Source of the DNA: Potentilla sterilis
Lineage: Eukaryota > Streptophyta > Magnoliopsida > Rosales > Rosaceae
NCBI GenBank assembly: GCA_963682095.1
Contig: OY821754.1
Span: 72,547,011 to 72,611,010, forward strand
DNA length: 64,000 nucleotides
Direction: 5' to 3'
Made by a program: the position numbers and the translations under genes. The notes under the pieces are model-generated. The model was given only the letters and a program-made list of their open reading frames with translations, ran no database searches and was not told where the DNA came from. Positions 1 to 11,428 of this stretch are shown here, one piece after another. The first letter of the stretch is position 1, and every line of letters starts with the position of its first letter.

Positions 1-1441
1 CTTCTCTGATGTAAAAGGCATAAATTTTTGGGAGATTGCAATACAAGCAAAGAAAATTTTCTCTCATTAAGCAAACAAAGTAATCTAACACTAAACTCCA
101 CAGTCAAAACAATTTTAAGAAGACGTCTCTTTTCTCTTACTTAGTCATATATACCTTGGTGTATGCAGGAGGGGAGCTTTCCTGGTAAGTTCCCACTAAT
201 CCAATGTGTTTCTTTGAAACACCTATATCAAGAGATTTGCATCGTCGTCGCCGTCATCATCTTCATCACCACCTAAAGCCATGACTAGAAAACCAATGTA
301 CAAAAACTAGTTATGAGACAAGCGAGGATGAAACAGTGGCTGTATTTATAGGCTTATTTCAAGACCCTCGGCTATGTCCACCACACACGTGGAAAGCATT
401 CAGCAGTCTGTCAGAAATCGCGTAGTTTACACGCAGAAATAGGATAGGTCACACATGGAAACCATGCAGGTTGGTAAATATAAGACAGTGAATCTATCAG
501 CATTTACAAATTTCTGAATTTGGCTTCATAAAACAAGTAATGTAGATTTTTACAGAACAAAGGTTTTAACTCACACACAGATTTCATGTAGCTACATGTA
601 CTTTCACGGAAACCATGAGGATTGGTAAACAAAAGAGAACAAATCTATGAGCATTTAAGAATTTCTGAGTTTGGCGTTACAAATTAAACTTGTACGTTGG
701 AGTTTTAGACGACAGCAGGTGTAGCTCACACACAGAAATCCTGTGGCTAACACATGGAAACTATGCGAATTGGTAAAAAAAACAAAAACACAAAAAAAAA
801 ACAAAAAAACAAAACAAAACAAAAACAAAGAATGGTTAAGAATTTCTGAATTTGGCTTAAAACATATAACTCGGGAGTTGTAGACAACAGAGCCGAGCTT
901 TAATGCAAGCTATAACTAGTGACCAAGCATACTGGATATCACTATTTAGCTCTATCCCTGCAGACAATACAAGAAAGAGACTATACCAGTGTCAAAAGCC
1001 TATGTCTTATGCTTTCCGTGTGTGTGGTGGACATAGACGAGTGTCTTGAAATAAGCCTATCAATACAGCCATTGTTTCATCCTCGCTTGTCACATACAGC
1101 TGCATTCAGAATTGTCCAAGGCCAATAACTACTTTTTGTGCGCTGGTTTTCTAGTCATGGCTTTAGGTGGTGATGGAGATGATGACGACGAAGACGATGC
1201 ATATCTCTTGATATAGGTGTTTCAAAGAAACACATTGGATTAGTGGGAACTTACCAGGGAAGCTCCCCTCCTGCGTACACCAAGGTATCTATGACTATAT
1301 GAAATAGAAAAGAAACGTCTTCTGAAAATTGTTTGATTGTAGAGTTTAGTGTTAAGAGTACTTTGTTTGCTTTTATGGGAGCAAATTTTCTTTGCTTGTA
1401 ATGCAATCTCTCAAAAATTTATGTTTTATGCATCAGAGAAG
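1..1441. repeat. Large inverted repeat (foldback) with ~400-bp arms
   Basis: The first ~400 bases reappear as the reverse complement at about 1012-1441. The outer ends match (the start CTTCTCTGATG is the complement of CATCAGAGAAG at 1431-1441), as do the stretch around ATCCAATGTGTTTCTTTGAA and the block containing GACAAGCGAGGATGAAAC. The arms differ by scattered substitutions and by a short insertion in the right arm near 1100-1130. A transcript across the locus could fold into a long hairpin. No transposase or long coding frame is seen, and the left boundary may lie outside the window. It could be a foldback transposon or an inverted duplication that feeds small RNAs. The repeat itself is read directly; its nature is inference. 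Confidence 0.85.
424..898. repeat. Three diverged ~150-bp direct repeats in the foldback loop
   Basis: Three units start near 424, 570 and 724. Each carries, in order, a CACACAGAAAT-like block, CATGGAAACYATG, ATTGGTAAA, and AATTTCTGARTTTGGC. The third unit contains an A-rich stretch (about 777-830). They fill most of the loop between the two inverted arms. Confidence 0.75.
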
Positions 1442-4248
1442 TCCAATCATTAATCCAGTGTTTACAAAGTATGCTAGATTAATGACAAGAATTTGGCTTT
1501 CAATTTGATTGCTAAATTTATATGTACCTAATGATTTTTCTTAAATTCATTGCAGCGACCGTAGACATTGCAGTTGGGTTTCTTTAAGCATGCATGGAAG
1601 GGAGCAGAATGAACCAAAGCCAAGCATTGGATCCAAAGATTGAACAATATGGATCTGAAAATAAAGTTGTAGTACCAACATACCTTTATGTTTTTCAACA
1701 AACCTTCATGTTTTTGGAGCTCCTTGTGATCTGGAAATGCAGGCATCTTTAGTTGCAGATTAAGTTCCCATTGTCAATCCTTCACTTATTTTTCCAAATC
1801 AAAGGTTGCATCAGAAATACTTCGAACTCTGAACGAAGTCAACTTTGCTGCAAAATGAACCAAAAATGCATGGAGTAAAAGCACAGTCTCTCTATCTCAG
1901 ACCTTTACCTAAACAGATATATGTGTGCTGAACTAAAAGGGGAGTGACCATAAAAGAGCGAAGTAATATGTATCATATATATGAGCATAGTCAGCATACA
2001 AAGAGAAAACTGTACAGTTATACAAAGTATTGCAACATCTTTCATTCTTGAATTTAAGCTATATATGGATATGAAACCCACTACTTTTCCTATCCTTCAC
2101 TTGCTTATCAGATTAGCAAACCGAGTTAACCAACTACCATCCAAACGTTATAAGATCTCATAGAAAAGCAGAAGAAAGAAATTTAATTAATGAATAAGCC
2201 AGGCCATGATCGAAAACTAATTAAACTCGTGTCATCCAATTTAACAAAACAGTTTCATTCATCTGAAAATGGGAACTTTTTCTTTAGAATAGCGCGGGAA
2301 ATAGACACAAAGTGTCAACATCATAAAAAGATCTCAGATTCAGATTGCAGATGCTAACTCCTTTGTTCATTTTATTGAATAAGTGCTCCTTAAGAACAAA
2401 AACCAACACCTCATAAAATCAACCAAATTCAAAAATCCGATCACCCATCAAAATCACATTTGTTCCAATCATGAGACCTAACATTGATCTTCCAAACACA
2501 CAGTACTCCAAATTCCATCATCAGCCAAACAAACCATTCTTCCATAGCATCAACTCAATCCACAAAATCCTCAAATACAATAACACTTCAATCAAACAGA
2601 TGTTTATCTTTCCTTATTCCTTTCAGGCTTAATTCCCAATCATACCAACCTTTTCAAAAACATTGCTCTTCACATAAACACAGTACAACAAATTCTCATA
2701 GATAAAAATCACAGCATCAACATTTCAGTAAATAATAACAACAAATCCACACAGAAATGTACATAGTGATTAAGCTACGAGTAATTGAAAGCAATTATCA
2801 TGTAGATAAATTCAACTTTATGTGGCATGCACTTTTGTATAGGCGAAATGGTTATCCTAAATGTGTATGTGGTTTTACCTAGGATGACCGGAAAAAGACA
2901 TCGGAGAGTAGTCGGAGATGGTCTGAGACGGCGTCGCACAGAGGTTTGAGGCTTGGTGTGCTTTTGCATGCTTTGGTGTCGACAGGTGTGAATAAATAGG
3001 CGGAGAGTGCTAGAGTGAAAATGTTGTGTGACACGTACAGGTGCAGCATAACTATGGGCTGTGTGCGTTTTCTTTTCTTTTCTTTTTTTTGGATAGAAGG
3101 CTGTGTGCATTTTTGAGTTTAGTCTTCAGTTACCTTTCAATCCTATTATTGCAAATGTAGAGGCTGTGCAACTGGTAGAAAAACCTGAGATTTTCTACAG
3201 TATAAGGGAGCATTCTACTTCGATTGTAATACCCCAAGTTGCATACACATGATTCTTCCCTTTATTAAAATTTTTAAATTTCAAACTCTTTACTACGAAA
3301 AGACTTTATTAAGGTTAATTTTTTACAGGTAACGGGTCTCTCGATCAATCTCAACATACTTAACTTCATACTAGAAAAGACGAGACTCAAATCAAAGACT
3401 AAAATCCAAAAATAGACCTTATTGAAATATTTTGAATAGTAAATTTCATGTTTACTATTTTATGTGGATTATTGTCTATTTCTGGATTTCTATCTCTATT
3501 TAAAAGGTTTAGATTGTTTTCTTCTTTATATTGGATTATTATCTATATTTGGATTTCTATAGATAGAATTGTCATGATCTTTGTCGGAATGAGGGGTGTT
3601 ATGGTTGACCTCGATATACACAGGCAAGTGAGGCAACGACAACATCAACTAGGCTCTAAAGAACAAGCAAGAACTCATCAGCAATCGTAGGGCAGGGATG
3701 GGACATGGTCTCATGGTTCTACGACTTCTACCAATGCGTACTGCTTTAACGTACTGAATATGTTTTGGTAATCTGGATCCATGAAGTTGCAGTATTATAA
3801 TGACAAAACCTCACAGTTTACTATAGACAACAAAAATATTGAGCATTACTTACCTCATCTATATATTTCTCACAACAAAGAAGGGCAAAAGGGCCTCAAA
3901 GCTTATGAACAGAGGCACCAGCAACCAAAATATTGAAAAAATAGTCAACTCGAATACAACATACAGGTTCTTATCACACATGAAATCATCAACAAAAACT
4001 AGCTAACACAGGGAAAATGATATCCATGCTAGTGATACCATTGTCTTTTAAACTAAACCAGGGATGACAAATCAGTTCAAAACCTGTATTGTCAATTTGT
4101 CCACAACTTGTTAACAAATTGCATTATAATTACAAAACCAGAGTTTTCTTTAAAACATAGATTTCTCGGCTTTCAGTCACAAGCCAGGTAAATTAAAAGA
4201 TTGGAAGCATAAGTAACATACACTTCCTTCACTTCCATGCTGCAGCCA
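1442..4248. other. Intergenic, no supported gene
   Basis: AT-rich sequence on both strands with only short open frames lacking recognisable motifs or splice structure. 3460-3560 has a loose duplication of a TGGATTATT-TCTAT-TTTGGATTTCTAT pattern. The part next to 4249 is expected to hold the 3'UTR of the NF-YC gene, but no firm end can be placed. Confidence 0.5.
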
Positions 4249-4266
4249 CTAATGATCAGATGGTGA

Positions 4267-4299
<33 letters not shown>

Positions 4300-5055
4300 A
4301 TCCGGTGCATGCGCCCACATTTGCGGACCCATGTAGGGCTGTTGCCCATACATAGATGGGTCCATCATAGGCTTGCCCATGATCATCCCAGGAGCCCCAA
4401 CCTGAGTTGCATGCTGAGGTGGCATATAGCAGTATGGAGGAAGTGCATCAGCAGCCCCAACAGATACTGTTCCCCTCGGAATGGATGCAAGGACTTCGTC
4501 TTTCAGATCCTCTCTTGGCACAATATCTACTAAGAAATCAAAGATATCAGTCCTAGTGATTGCAGCTGCAATGTCATTCTTCTGAAGTGTCCTCCTTTTA
4601 TTCTCTTCTGTGTGATTCCAAGAGCGCAAGGTCAACTCCAGGATGAACATTTCACATGCCCTTGCAAAGATCACTGGTGCCTCAGCAGATATCATTCTCA
4701 CATCCTCGTCAGCTTTCATAATCTTCTTGATCCTTGCTAGAGGAAGGCTGTGGTTCTTGAAATCAGTTACCTTCTCAATCTCTTGAAACTGACCCGTCCA
4801 GAAACTTTGCAGCTGTTGTTGAAGTTGCTGCTGCTGCTGCTGGTGAATGTGCTGATAAGCAAGTTGATGCTGTGCAAGCTGAGCTCCTGCAGATTGACTA
4901 CCAGCTTGGATGCCTCCAACTGGCACACCAACTGTAGCAGGATTCGGACTCCCTACCATTTGAGTATGCTGATATGGAGCCGTCCCATATGCCATTTGAG
5001 CTCCACTACTTACCATCCCCATCGATTGGGGTTGCCCATGTCCTTGCTGATCCAT
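4249..5055 (-). CDS. NF-YC: Nuclear transcription factor Y subunit C (NF-YC1/4/9-type)
   Basis: NF-YC pairs with NF-YB through a histone fold and, with NF-YA, binds CCAAT boxes in the nucleus; in plants it also works with CO-type proteins in flowering control. The 268-residue product has a Gln-rich N-terminus (a run near residues 72-82) and the conserved NF-YC core at about 83-183. The core includes FWTGQFQEIEKVTDFKNHSL, LPLARIKKIMKADEDVRMIS and NKRRTLQKNDIAAA. The tail ends in a second polyglutamine run. I chose the start MDQQGHG because NF-YC9-type proteins begin MDQQ, and because an acceptor (TCAATCAG) lies just 5' of it at 5063-5064. The in-frame ATG at 5089-5091 would then be intronic. 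The coding part is one exon, as is usual in the family. Family assignment is certain; the paralogue number is not. Confidence 0.95.
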
Positions 5056-5278
5056 CCACTTCCTGATTGAAGTAAATAACAAGAAAGACATGCTTTAGAA
5101 ACCTACTATCTATTCCTCAAGCATCAAAGGATCTCCTTTTTACACAATGACAAAATAAACTCGTAGCTCAAGTGAATGAGAGCATTTAACTCTACTCTCA
5201 AAAGCAGGGTTCAGATCCCTCTCTTAACTAATGAAAAAATCAAAATCTGAAGAGTCATTTAGAGTTTCTTTGTGTTCA

Positions 5279-5645
5279 TTCTTTGTTAGTTTTCCTCTTT
5301 AGATGATCAAAGAGCAATTATTTACAAACATATCTCATGATGCATAAACTAGACAAGTATTGGGCAGAGTAGGCATACTCTTCCAGCAGCCAAACTTATT
5401 AATTCATAAAACTGACTAGTGCTATCTGTTATAACAAACCATCTTCAGCCAACCAACTAGATCATTCTTTGTTCATTTTCCTCTTTAGATGATCAAAGAA
5501 CAGTGATTTACAAAATATATCATCTGATGCAACAACTAGACAAGTGTTGGGCAGAGTAGGCATACTGTTCCGGCAGCCAAACTCATCAATTCATAAAAAC
5601 TGACTAATGCTCTAACAAACCATCTTGAGCAAACCAACTAGATTC
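5279..5645. repeat. 186-bp tandem duplication inside the NF-YC 5'UTR intron
   Basis: A unit starting TTCTTTGTTAGTTTTCCTCT at 5279 recurs at 5465 (TTCTTTGTTCATTTTCCTCT). Long shared stretches include GGGCAGAGTAGGCATACT and AACAAACCATCTT. The copies differ at scattered positions. Confidence 0.9.
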
Positions 5646-6043
5646 ATATCCCATCGTCATGCCCTGTCTGATTATTATCTGCCTAACAAGTCACAATACT
5701 TTTTGCACTACTGTAAAGAATTACTCTGCCACCCAGAAACATGTAAACACGCAAAGAACGAAAAAACAAGCTGAAACAGTAAAAGAAACAGAAAATATGA
5801 TCCTATATTTGGTATCAAAACCACTGATATATAATCATTCAATCATGCAGAATCAAACCCAATAGCAAAACCAGAATTTGATCTCGGACTTATAACAAAA
5901 CCAATATAAACGAAAAAAACCCGTATCCAGAAACATAATGTTACATAGAAACAAACCAAGATCACCCATTTAGCCAATCCCAAACACACACAAAAACACA
6001 TACAAGAACAGAGATATATTTGAACATGTAAAATTTTGGTTAC

Positions 6044-6091
6044 CTTGTTCACAAAACAGGTGGTGCTCTGCTACGTAAATCGAATTAGTAC
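6044..6091 (-). other. Probable 5'UTR exon of the NF-YC gene
   Basis: On the minus strand a 48-base segment is bounded by a strong polypyrimidine-TTTCAG acceptor and an AACAAG|GTAACC donor. It lies upstream of the NF-YC coding exon, leaving a ~980-base 5'UTR intron (5063-6043). A further donor near 6391 (AAAAG|GTGAAAC) suggests an earlier leader exon around 6392-6480. This is inferred from splice signals only. Confidence 0.5.
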
Positions 6092-6834
6092 CTGAAAAAA
6101 AAAAAAAAAAAAGATTCTTTCAGAAAACAAAAAAAAGACTCCGAAAATTCACCTGGGTATTCAAAAGATTGAAACTTTCATTGGTTTTTCTGTTCTGGGA
6201 AAAAAAATTGTGAAGGAAAAGATCCAATTTGTTTGCAGAATTTTGGGGGGTCTGCAACACAAAACTTTGGTCTTTTTTTTCTCGTTTTCTAGTAATGATT
6301 AATGTTGGCAATACAAACCTAAAAGAAGCAACAAAACTGTGCAACGAGACTGTTAGATTCTGACTTAAACATGTCAGAAGTTTCACCTTTTATGGAAAGG
6401 GGGACTTTCTGTTCTGACGGTTTTGCCCTTCGTGGAAGTTGACATCTGCCTGTAAAGGGGGACTTCCTTGCTTAGGGTTTTTACTAAAAAAGTCTGATTA
6501 GACCCGGGTCGGGAACAGATGCACACCCAGCAGGGTATGAGAATCCTCTTTTAACGGGATGATCATATAAGTTCGACTTGATTACCATATACAATTGAAT
6601 GGCAACTTGAGAGTGTAATGCAATACGATGTAATTGGGGAAATTTATCTTCTTTCATAATGTGTACGTTACCGAGAATTTTGATTGGTAGATTTAACGAA
6701 CTTAGTAACACAATTGCCACTTTTATAAAAGGTGTTATTTTTATCAAATTAATTACCGAAAGTTGGTTTGGTAGTCCAATCGATGAAGATTAAACATCAA
6801 AATTCAAATAACTATATGATTTAGTTTAATTTTA
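6092..6834. other. NF-YC upstream region and AT-rich spacer
   Basis: It contains the likely NF-YC promoter and leader, and then AT-rich sequence up to the left end of the first Mutator-like element. The stretch has two GGGGGACTT blocks (6409-6417 and 6458-6466). No gene is supported. TTAATTTTA at 6826-6834 is the proposed left target duplication of that element. Confidence 0.5.
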
Positions 6835-7110
6835 CAAGTTATTAGAATAAAGGACCCTCTCACTTTGAAAATAAGAAGAAAAAAACCTCTTATTTTCCAT
6901 TTTATAAAAAAGGACATCATTTTAATATTTTTATCATAAAATAGGTCATTTCTATTTCACAAATTAATAAAAAAAAACTGTTTTTCGTTTTATTTGTGAC
7001 CATAATACCATTTTCTTGTTTTTTTTTTAAATATGATCTGATCATAATACTCTTTTTCTCCCCTTTTTATCAAAACACTCTCTCTCTCTATCTCTATAGA
7101 GAGATCAATA

Positions 7111-7584
7111 GCTATTACAGTCAGAACCAGAACCAAGACCTACCCGCTCGACGACAAGGTCAAGGCTCGCCTCGTCAGCCAGGAGAGCTACGCCAGCAGC
7201 GACAGTAACCACTACTCCGCCGACGACGAGGTCTCGCCTTGTCTCTCCGAGCTCTTGCACAAATTTCTCGAGGAGGAAGAATCGTCGTCGTCATCGAAGT
7301 CGAGATGGCCGCACAACAACGACTATGACTTGGACCGAGTCGATTCAGTCTCGGACCGTCCCGGCGCAGTCGACTGCATTTTGAGATCGTCGGCAGCGGC
7401 GGTGGCGAATGCGAACCCCTACGGTAAGGTGCTGCTCGCTGACGTGGCGGAGGAGGTGGAGGTGTTCTCGTGCCTTAGATCGGTCGACAAGTCGGCGCCG
7501 ATTTGCAAGACCAAGTGGAGCTCCGCCGGCCACTACGACTTCATCGATGTAATCACCAACTCCTCCGCCACGTGGAAAAACTAG
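7111..7584 (+). pseudogene. DUF506 (PDDEXK-like) gene fragment
   Basis: An open frame reads LSELLHKFLEEEE, then AVDCILRSSAAAVANANPYG, ICKTKWSS and GHYDFIDVI. This is the order and wording of plant DUF506 proteins (conserved ICKTKW and YEFIDV blocks), a plant-specific family of unknown biochemical role related to the PD-(D/E)XK fold. No ATG opens the frame (the last in-frame stop is near 7039), and it stops soon after FIDVI, so the conserved C-terminal third is missing. GC content is far above the flanks, as expected for a captured exon. Family call is from motifs; loss of function is inferred. Confidence 0.75.
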
Positions 7585-7650
7585 AAGCAGATCTGAAAGG
7601 TTTGAGCAACGATGACATCATCACCATCATGGCTGACGATGGGAGTGACA

Positions 7651-8336
7651 CTGTTGAAGAAGCTTAGCTATGGGCTTAGCATCGAGCACTGCGACCCGGT
7701 TCTGGTGGCGCAGAAGGTATGTGCTGGTGTCTACAAGGGCGTCACCACTAGCTAGCTTGATGAATTGGTTGCCGAGACGGCTGCCGCTATGACGGCTAAC
7801 CACCCTGACTATGCTTGCGTAAGTCTTAGCCTTTGATTAAGCCTATTATTGTGTTGGTTTGAGTTTTTCAGCTTCGATCTGTGTGTCGATTTGTAATTGT
7901 GAAAGTATTGATGATTTTTTAGGTTGAGTAGCTTTGTTTTCGGTAATTATGGTTGAGAATTGAGATGAAATGTTGTGTGTATTTGGATTTGTGAAAATTC
8001 GGTGTGTGTTGATTGGTGAATTGTGTAAGAGTGGCATTGTGAATTGTGGGAATTGTAGAATTGATGTGAATTTTGTTTGAATTTTGGTGCAATTGGCTGC
8101 GAGGATTGTTGTTTCGAACCTTCACAAGAACACTAAGAAGTCGTTTTCCGAGACATGAGTTTTTTCGAGACTGATTACTAGTTTTTATCATTTCATGTCT
8201 TTTGTTTTTTGTGTTGATGAGAGTGTATTTGTGTGTTGTATGATGCAGGGTCAAGATTATGTACAACCATGTCAATGATAGGTCTGGGCTGGAAGCTCCT
8301 TTGATTGCTGATGATGTTTATGAAATCATCATGAAG
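7651..8336 (+). pseudogene. RNR1: Ribonucleotide reductase large subunit (RNR1) fragment with introns
   Basis: Three blocks match the N-terminal region of plant ribonucleoside-diphosphate reductase large subunit: 7651-7818 (KKLSYGLSIEHCDPVLVAQK, then VCAGVYKGVTTS), 8093-8153 (ARIVVSNLHKNTKKSFSET) and 8249-8336 (YNHVNDRSGLEAPLIADDV). They are separated by intron-like sequence, so this is a genomic fragment and not a processed copy. It is broken: TAG at 7753 replaces the Gln of TSQLDEL, the acceptor before block 2 reads CAA instead of CAG, and the donor after block 2 is lost. The ATP-cone start and the whole catalytic barrel are absent. The intact enzyme makes dNDPs in the cytosol; this copy cannot. 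Confidence 0.95.
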
Positions 8337-8995
8337 GTAATAGTTGCTTAGCAAATTTTTTGTTTGGTTTAATAAGAATTGATAATTTGTTGTAAATTTC
8401 TTCTTTGTTGTAATTAGGAGTTCATTATGTGACGAGGATATTGAAATTTTAGAAGAATATGGGGGTGATTTTACTGGGGAATTATGTTATCCCTTGCTTC
8501 TATTTTATTAAGCAAGCACTTCGTGCTCTCATTCCCTTGTTATTAGACACTTCTTAAGCTATAAGAGGATCAAGATCAGGCTGAAGGGGCCAATTCTTTT
8601 TTTATTCGTTCTTTCTCATTCTCTCAGTTTCTCTTTCGCTACTCTCTCTTCTCTATCGCTCTCATCTCCAAAGAAGAACCTCTCGTCGCACCAGTGAGGC
8701 TTCCGACAGCCAATCAAAGAAATCAGGTTTGCTTACTACTACTTTTCCTCTTCATAATATGTGTTGTAGAGGAATTTCCTTAGAAAAGTGATTCTGTTTA
8801 TTTCAAAAGCAATCATGGTTCGTGGGTTTATTGCTAGGAGAACTGAATTTGGGTAATTGGTTTTGTGTTTTGGTTGTTTAGATCATGGGTATATCTCAAT
8901 AACAAATTCCGGGTTCTTTAGAGTTGCGGGTCTGGTGAATTTAGGCGTCCTCACCCTCTCTTTGGTTGCACCTTTACTTTGGTTTTAAAGCTGAA

Positions 8996-9307
8996 ATGGA
9001 AGAGCCTAATTTATCAGATTCGTCATCAAATGATGCTAATGAGGAATTCTGGAAACTTGCTGATTCATCATTCGATGAAGAAATTAACCAACTAATTATT
9101 GCTCTAGAAGAACCAGAAGAGAATGGAAGGAGGAGACGTCGGGGCTCTGTTCCTGGTCGGAGATTTACAGAACGGTATCGATTTCAAGGCCACCAATCTC
9201 TTTACAGAAGATGGCATATGATGTTTGTGTTCTGTAATTTTGCAGTTGGTCACTCTTTGGTTGTATTGTTCTATATTTCTCTTATTAATTGTTGTTGTAA
9301 TTTATGA
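8996..9307 (+). pseudogene. Truncated PIF/Harbinger-type transposon ORF
   Basis: The frame starts MEEPNLSDSSSNDANEEFW, has an acidic N-terminus, then RRRRRGSVPGRRFTERYR and GHQSLYRR. Plant HARBI1-like transposases have a similar N-terminal block (RRGSVPG...R.R..GH.RL..DYF). After that the frame runs into unrelated sequence, so the DDE nuclease core is missing. At 9684-9710 a short palindrome, AGCATCTCCATTGGAGATGCT, could be the element's 3' end. No matching left end was found near 8500. The call rests on one short motif. Confidence 0.4.
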
Positions 9308-9699
9308 AGTTTTTGGTGAGGTATGAACAGTCTTTTGAACCAATGGTTTATGTTCTTCCATGGTGGTTTAAAGGTTGTAATCACTTTGGAGATGGGCTGT
9401 TGTGTTGTTCTATTCGATTTGCCCTCTATGTAATGTATTTTGTTGAATTTACTGCACTATGTAATGAATTACTCTATCTATTCCTATCAGTTTGGTTTAG
9501 TTTAAAGATGATCATCTTCATTCCAATTTGCTTTCTTATTGTATTTGGATTTAAAGTTTTTTAATGCTTGTTTAAGTTTGAAATTTGACATTTCTATTGG
9601 AGATGAGATTTGTCAAATTTGCAAAATTCAAATATGCCATGTCACATGTCAAAATTTGAATTAGACACAAAAATTTAGCATCTCCATTGGAGATGCTCT

Positions 9700-11108
9700 T
9701 AGATAGTTAGTTGGATAGTTCGATAGTTACCTGTGATATTTACTTGGATAGTTCCATAGTTATTAGGATAGTTATTTAGATAGTTTCATAGTTACTTGGA
9801 TAGTTCCATAGTTACTTTCATAGTTACTGGGATAGTTACTTAGATAGTTAGTTGGATAGTTCGATAGTTATATGTGTTAGTTACTTGGATAGTTCCATAG
9901 TTACTTGTATAGTTACTGGGATAGTTCCTTGGATAGTTCCATAGTTACATGTGATAGTTACTTGGATAGTTCCATAGTTACTGGGATAGTTAATTCGATA
10001 GTTAGTTAGATAGTTCCATAGTTACCTGTGATAGTTATTGGGATAATTATTGGGATAGTTACTTTGATAGTTCCATAGCTACTTGCATAGTTACTGAGAT
10101 AGTTACTTGGATAGTTACTTGAATAGTTACTTGAATAGTTTCATAGTTACTGAGATAGTTACTGAGATAGTTACATGGATAGTTACTTAGATAGTTCCAT
10201 AGTTACTTGTATAGTTACTGGGATAGTAACTATCTTAGTAACTATCATATGAGTAAACTATTATGTGTAACTATGTTAGTAACTATCATTTTTGTAACTA
10301 TATGTGTAACTACCTTAGTAACTATCTTAGTAACTATCATATGAGTAAACTATCATGTGTAACTATGTTAGTAACTACCTTAGTAACTATCATCTGAGTA
10401 AACTATTATGTGTAACTACCTTAGTAACTATCATCTGAGTATCTATTATATGTAACTATATTAGTAACTATCAATTTTGTAACTATTTGTGTAACTATCA
10501 TCTGAGTATCTATTATGTGTAACTATGTTATTAACTATCTTAGTAACTATCATCTGAGTAAACTATTTTGTGTAACTATGTTAGTAACTATCAATTTTGT
10601 AACTATCTGTGTAACTATCTTAGTAACTATCTTATTAACTATCATCTGAGTAAACTATTTTGTGTAACTACCTTAGTAACTATATTAGTAATTATTTTAG
10701 TAACTATCATATGAGTAAACTATTCTGTGTAACTATTGTAGTAACTATAAAGGAGTAAGATGATAGTTACTTAGATAGTTAGTAATATAATTAGTAAGAT
10801 AGTTACTAAAATGATAGTTACTTAGATAGTTAGTAACATACTTACAGAAAATGTTACTTTGATATTTACACTGCCGTGGTGCGGTGTAGCGGCACGCTGC
10901 ATTGTATGGTGCATTTTTCACTCTTGGTTCAGTTGTTTTCAATTTTTAAGCTCTTGCTTTTATGTCCTGCATTTTTTTTTTTTTCATAATTACTGTAATA
11001 GCTACTTGGATAGTTCTCAACTTTTGAACAAACAAGAACTGTTACTTTCGTAGTTACTAACATAGTTAGTCATAGTTACTTAGATAGTTAGTAAGATAGT
11101 TACTTGTA
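9700..11108. repeat. Minisatellite array 1 (GATAGTTACTTG-type) with polarity switches
   Basis: Hundreds of bases of a degenerate ~12-14-base unit. From about 9700 to 10225 the unit reads as ATAGTTACTTGG; from about 10225 to 10750 it reads as its complement, AGTAACTATCTT; from about 10760 it returns to the first polarity. A GC-rich core (10871-10935, containing GCCGTGGTGCGGTG) interrupts the last part, and short repeats resume to 11108. Open frames through it (SNYLSNY-type) come from the repeat and are not read as genes. Confidence 0.95.
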
Positions 11109-11328
11109 TCAGATCGAATACGACTAACCACAAATCTTAAAAGCTCAAATTTACAGCAGCACTAATGAAGGAACAAGGTGGACCAGAAAACAAAAACTAG
11201 AACAAACTGAACATGATCTCAAAGACCAATATAGCAAGATGATTGTAGAGTACTGCTCAATTACTGGTGAGAACCCTGAAGAAGTCCATCTTCAAAACTG
11301 AGAAGCTACATCGCAAACAGCACCAATT

Positions 11329-11428
11329 AATGGCATCCACGTTCCATGACTTCCACAAACTTACCAAACTGTTCCCTCATAGCTACTGTGGATTGATCAA
11401 CTTGTACACAACAGAATAGATTACCCAT
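11329..11428 (-). pseudogene. Hypersensitive-induced response (HIR/SPFH) protein fragment
   Basis: From an ATG at 11428 the minus strand reads MGNLFCCVQVDQSTVA, then EQFGKFVEVMERGCH. This is the N-terminus of plant HIR proteins (SPFH/band 7 family, membrane-anchored through the N-terminal Gly and Cys residues, linked to defence cell death). A stop follows directly and the following bases no longer match, so the SPFH domain is lost. An acceptor-like sequence (TTTTTTGAAG) lies 5' of it. Confidence 0.85.

Noticed and set aside
2484..2705. Ser/Thr/Asn-rich short frame
   Set aside because: Low-complexity AT-rich DNA, no motif, no splice or promoter support.
4249..5091. NF-YC start at 5091 (MSFLLFTSIRKWMDQQ)
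   Set aside because: The extra 12 codons fall upstream of a good acceptor, and the family begins at MDQQ.
9700..11108. CRISPR-like array
   Set aside because: No constant repeat with unique spacers; units are contiguous, degenerate and in a plant genome.
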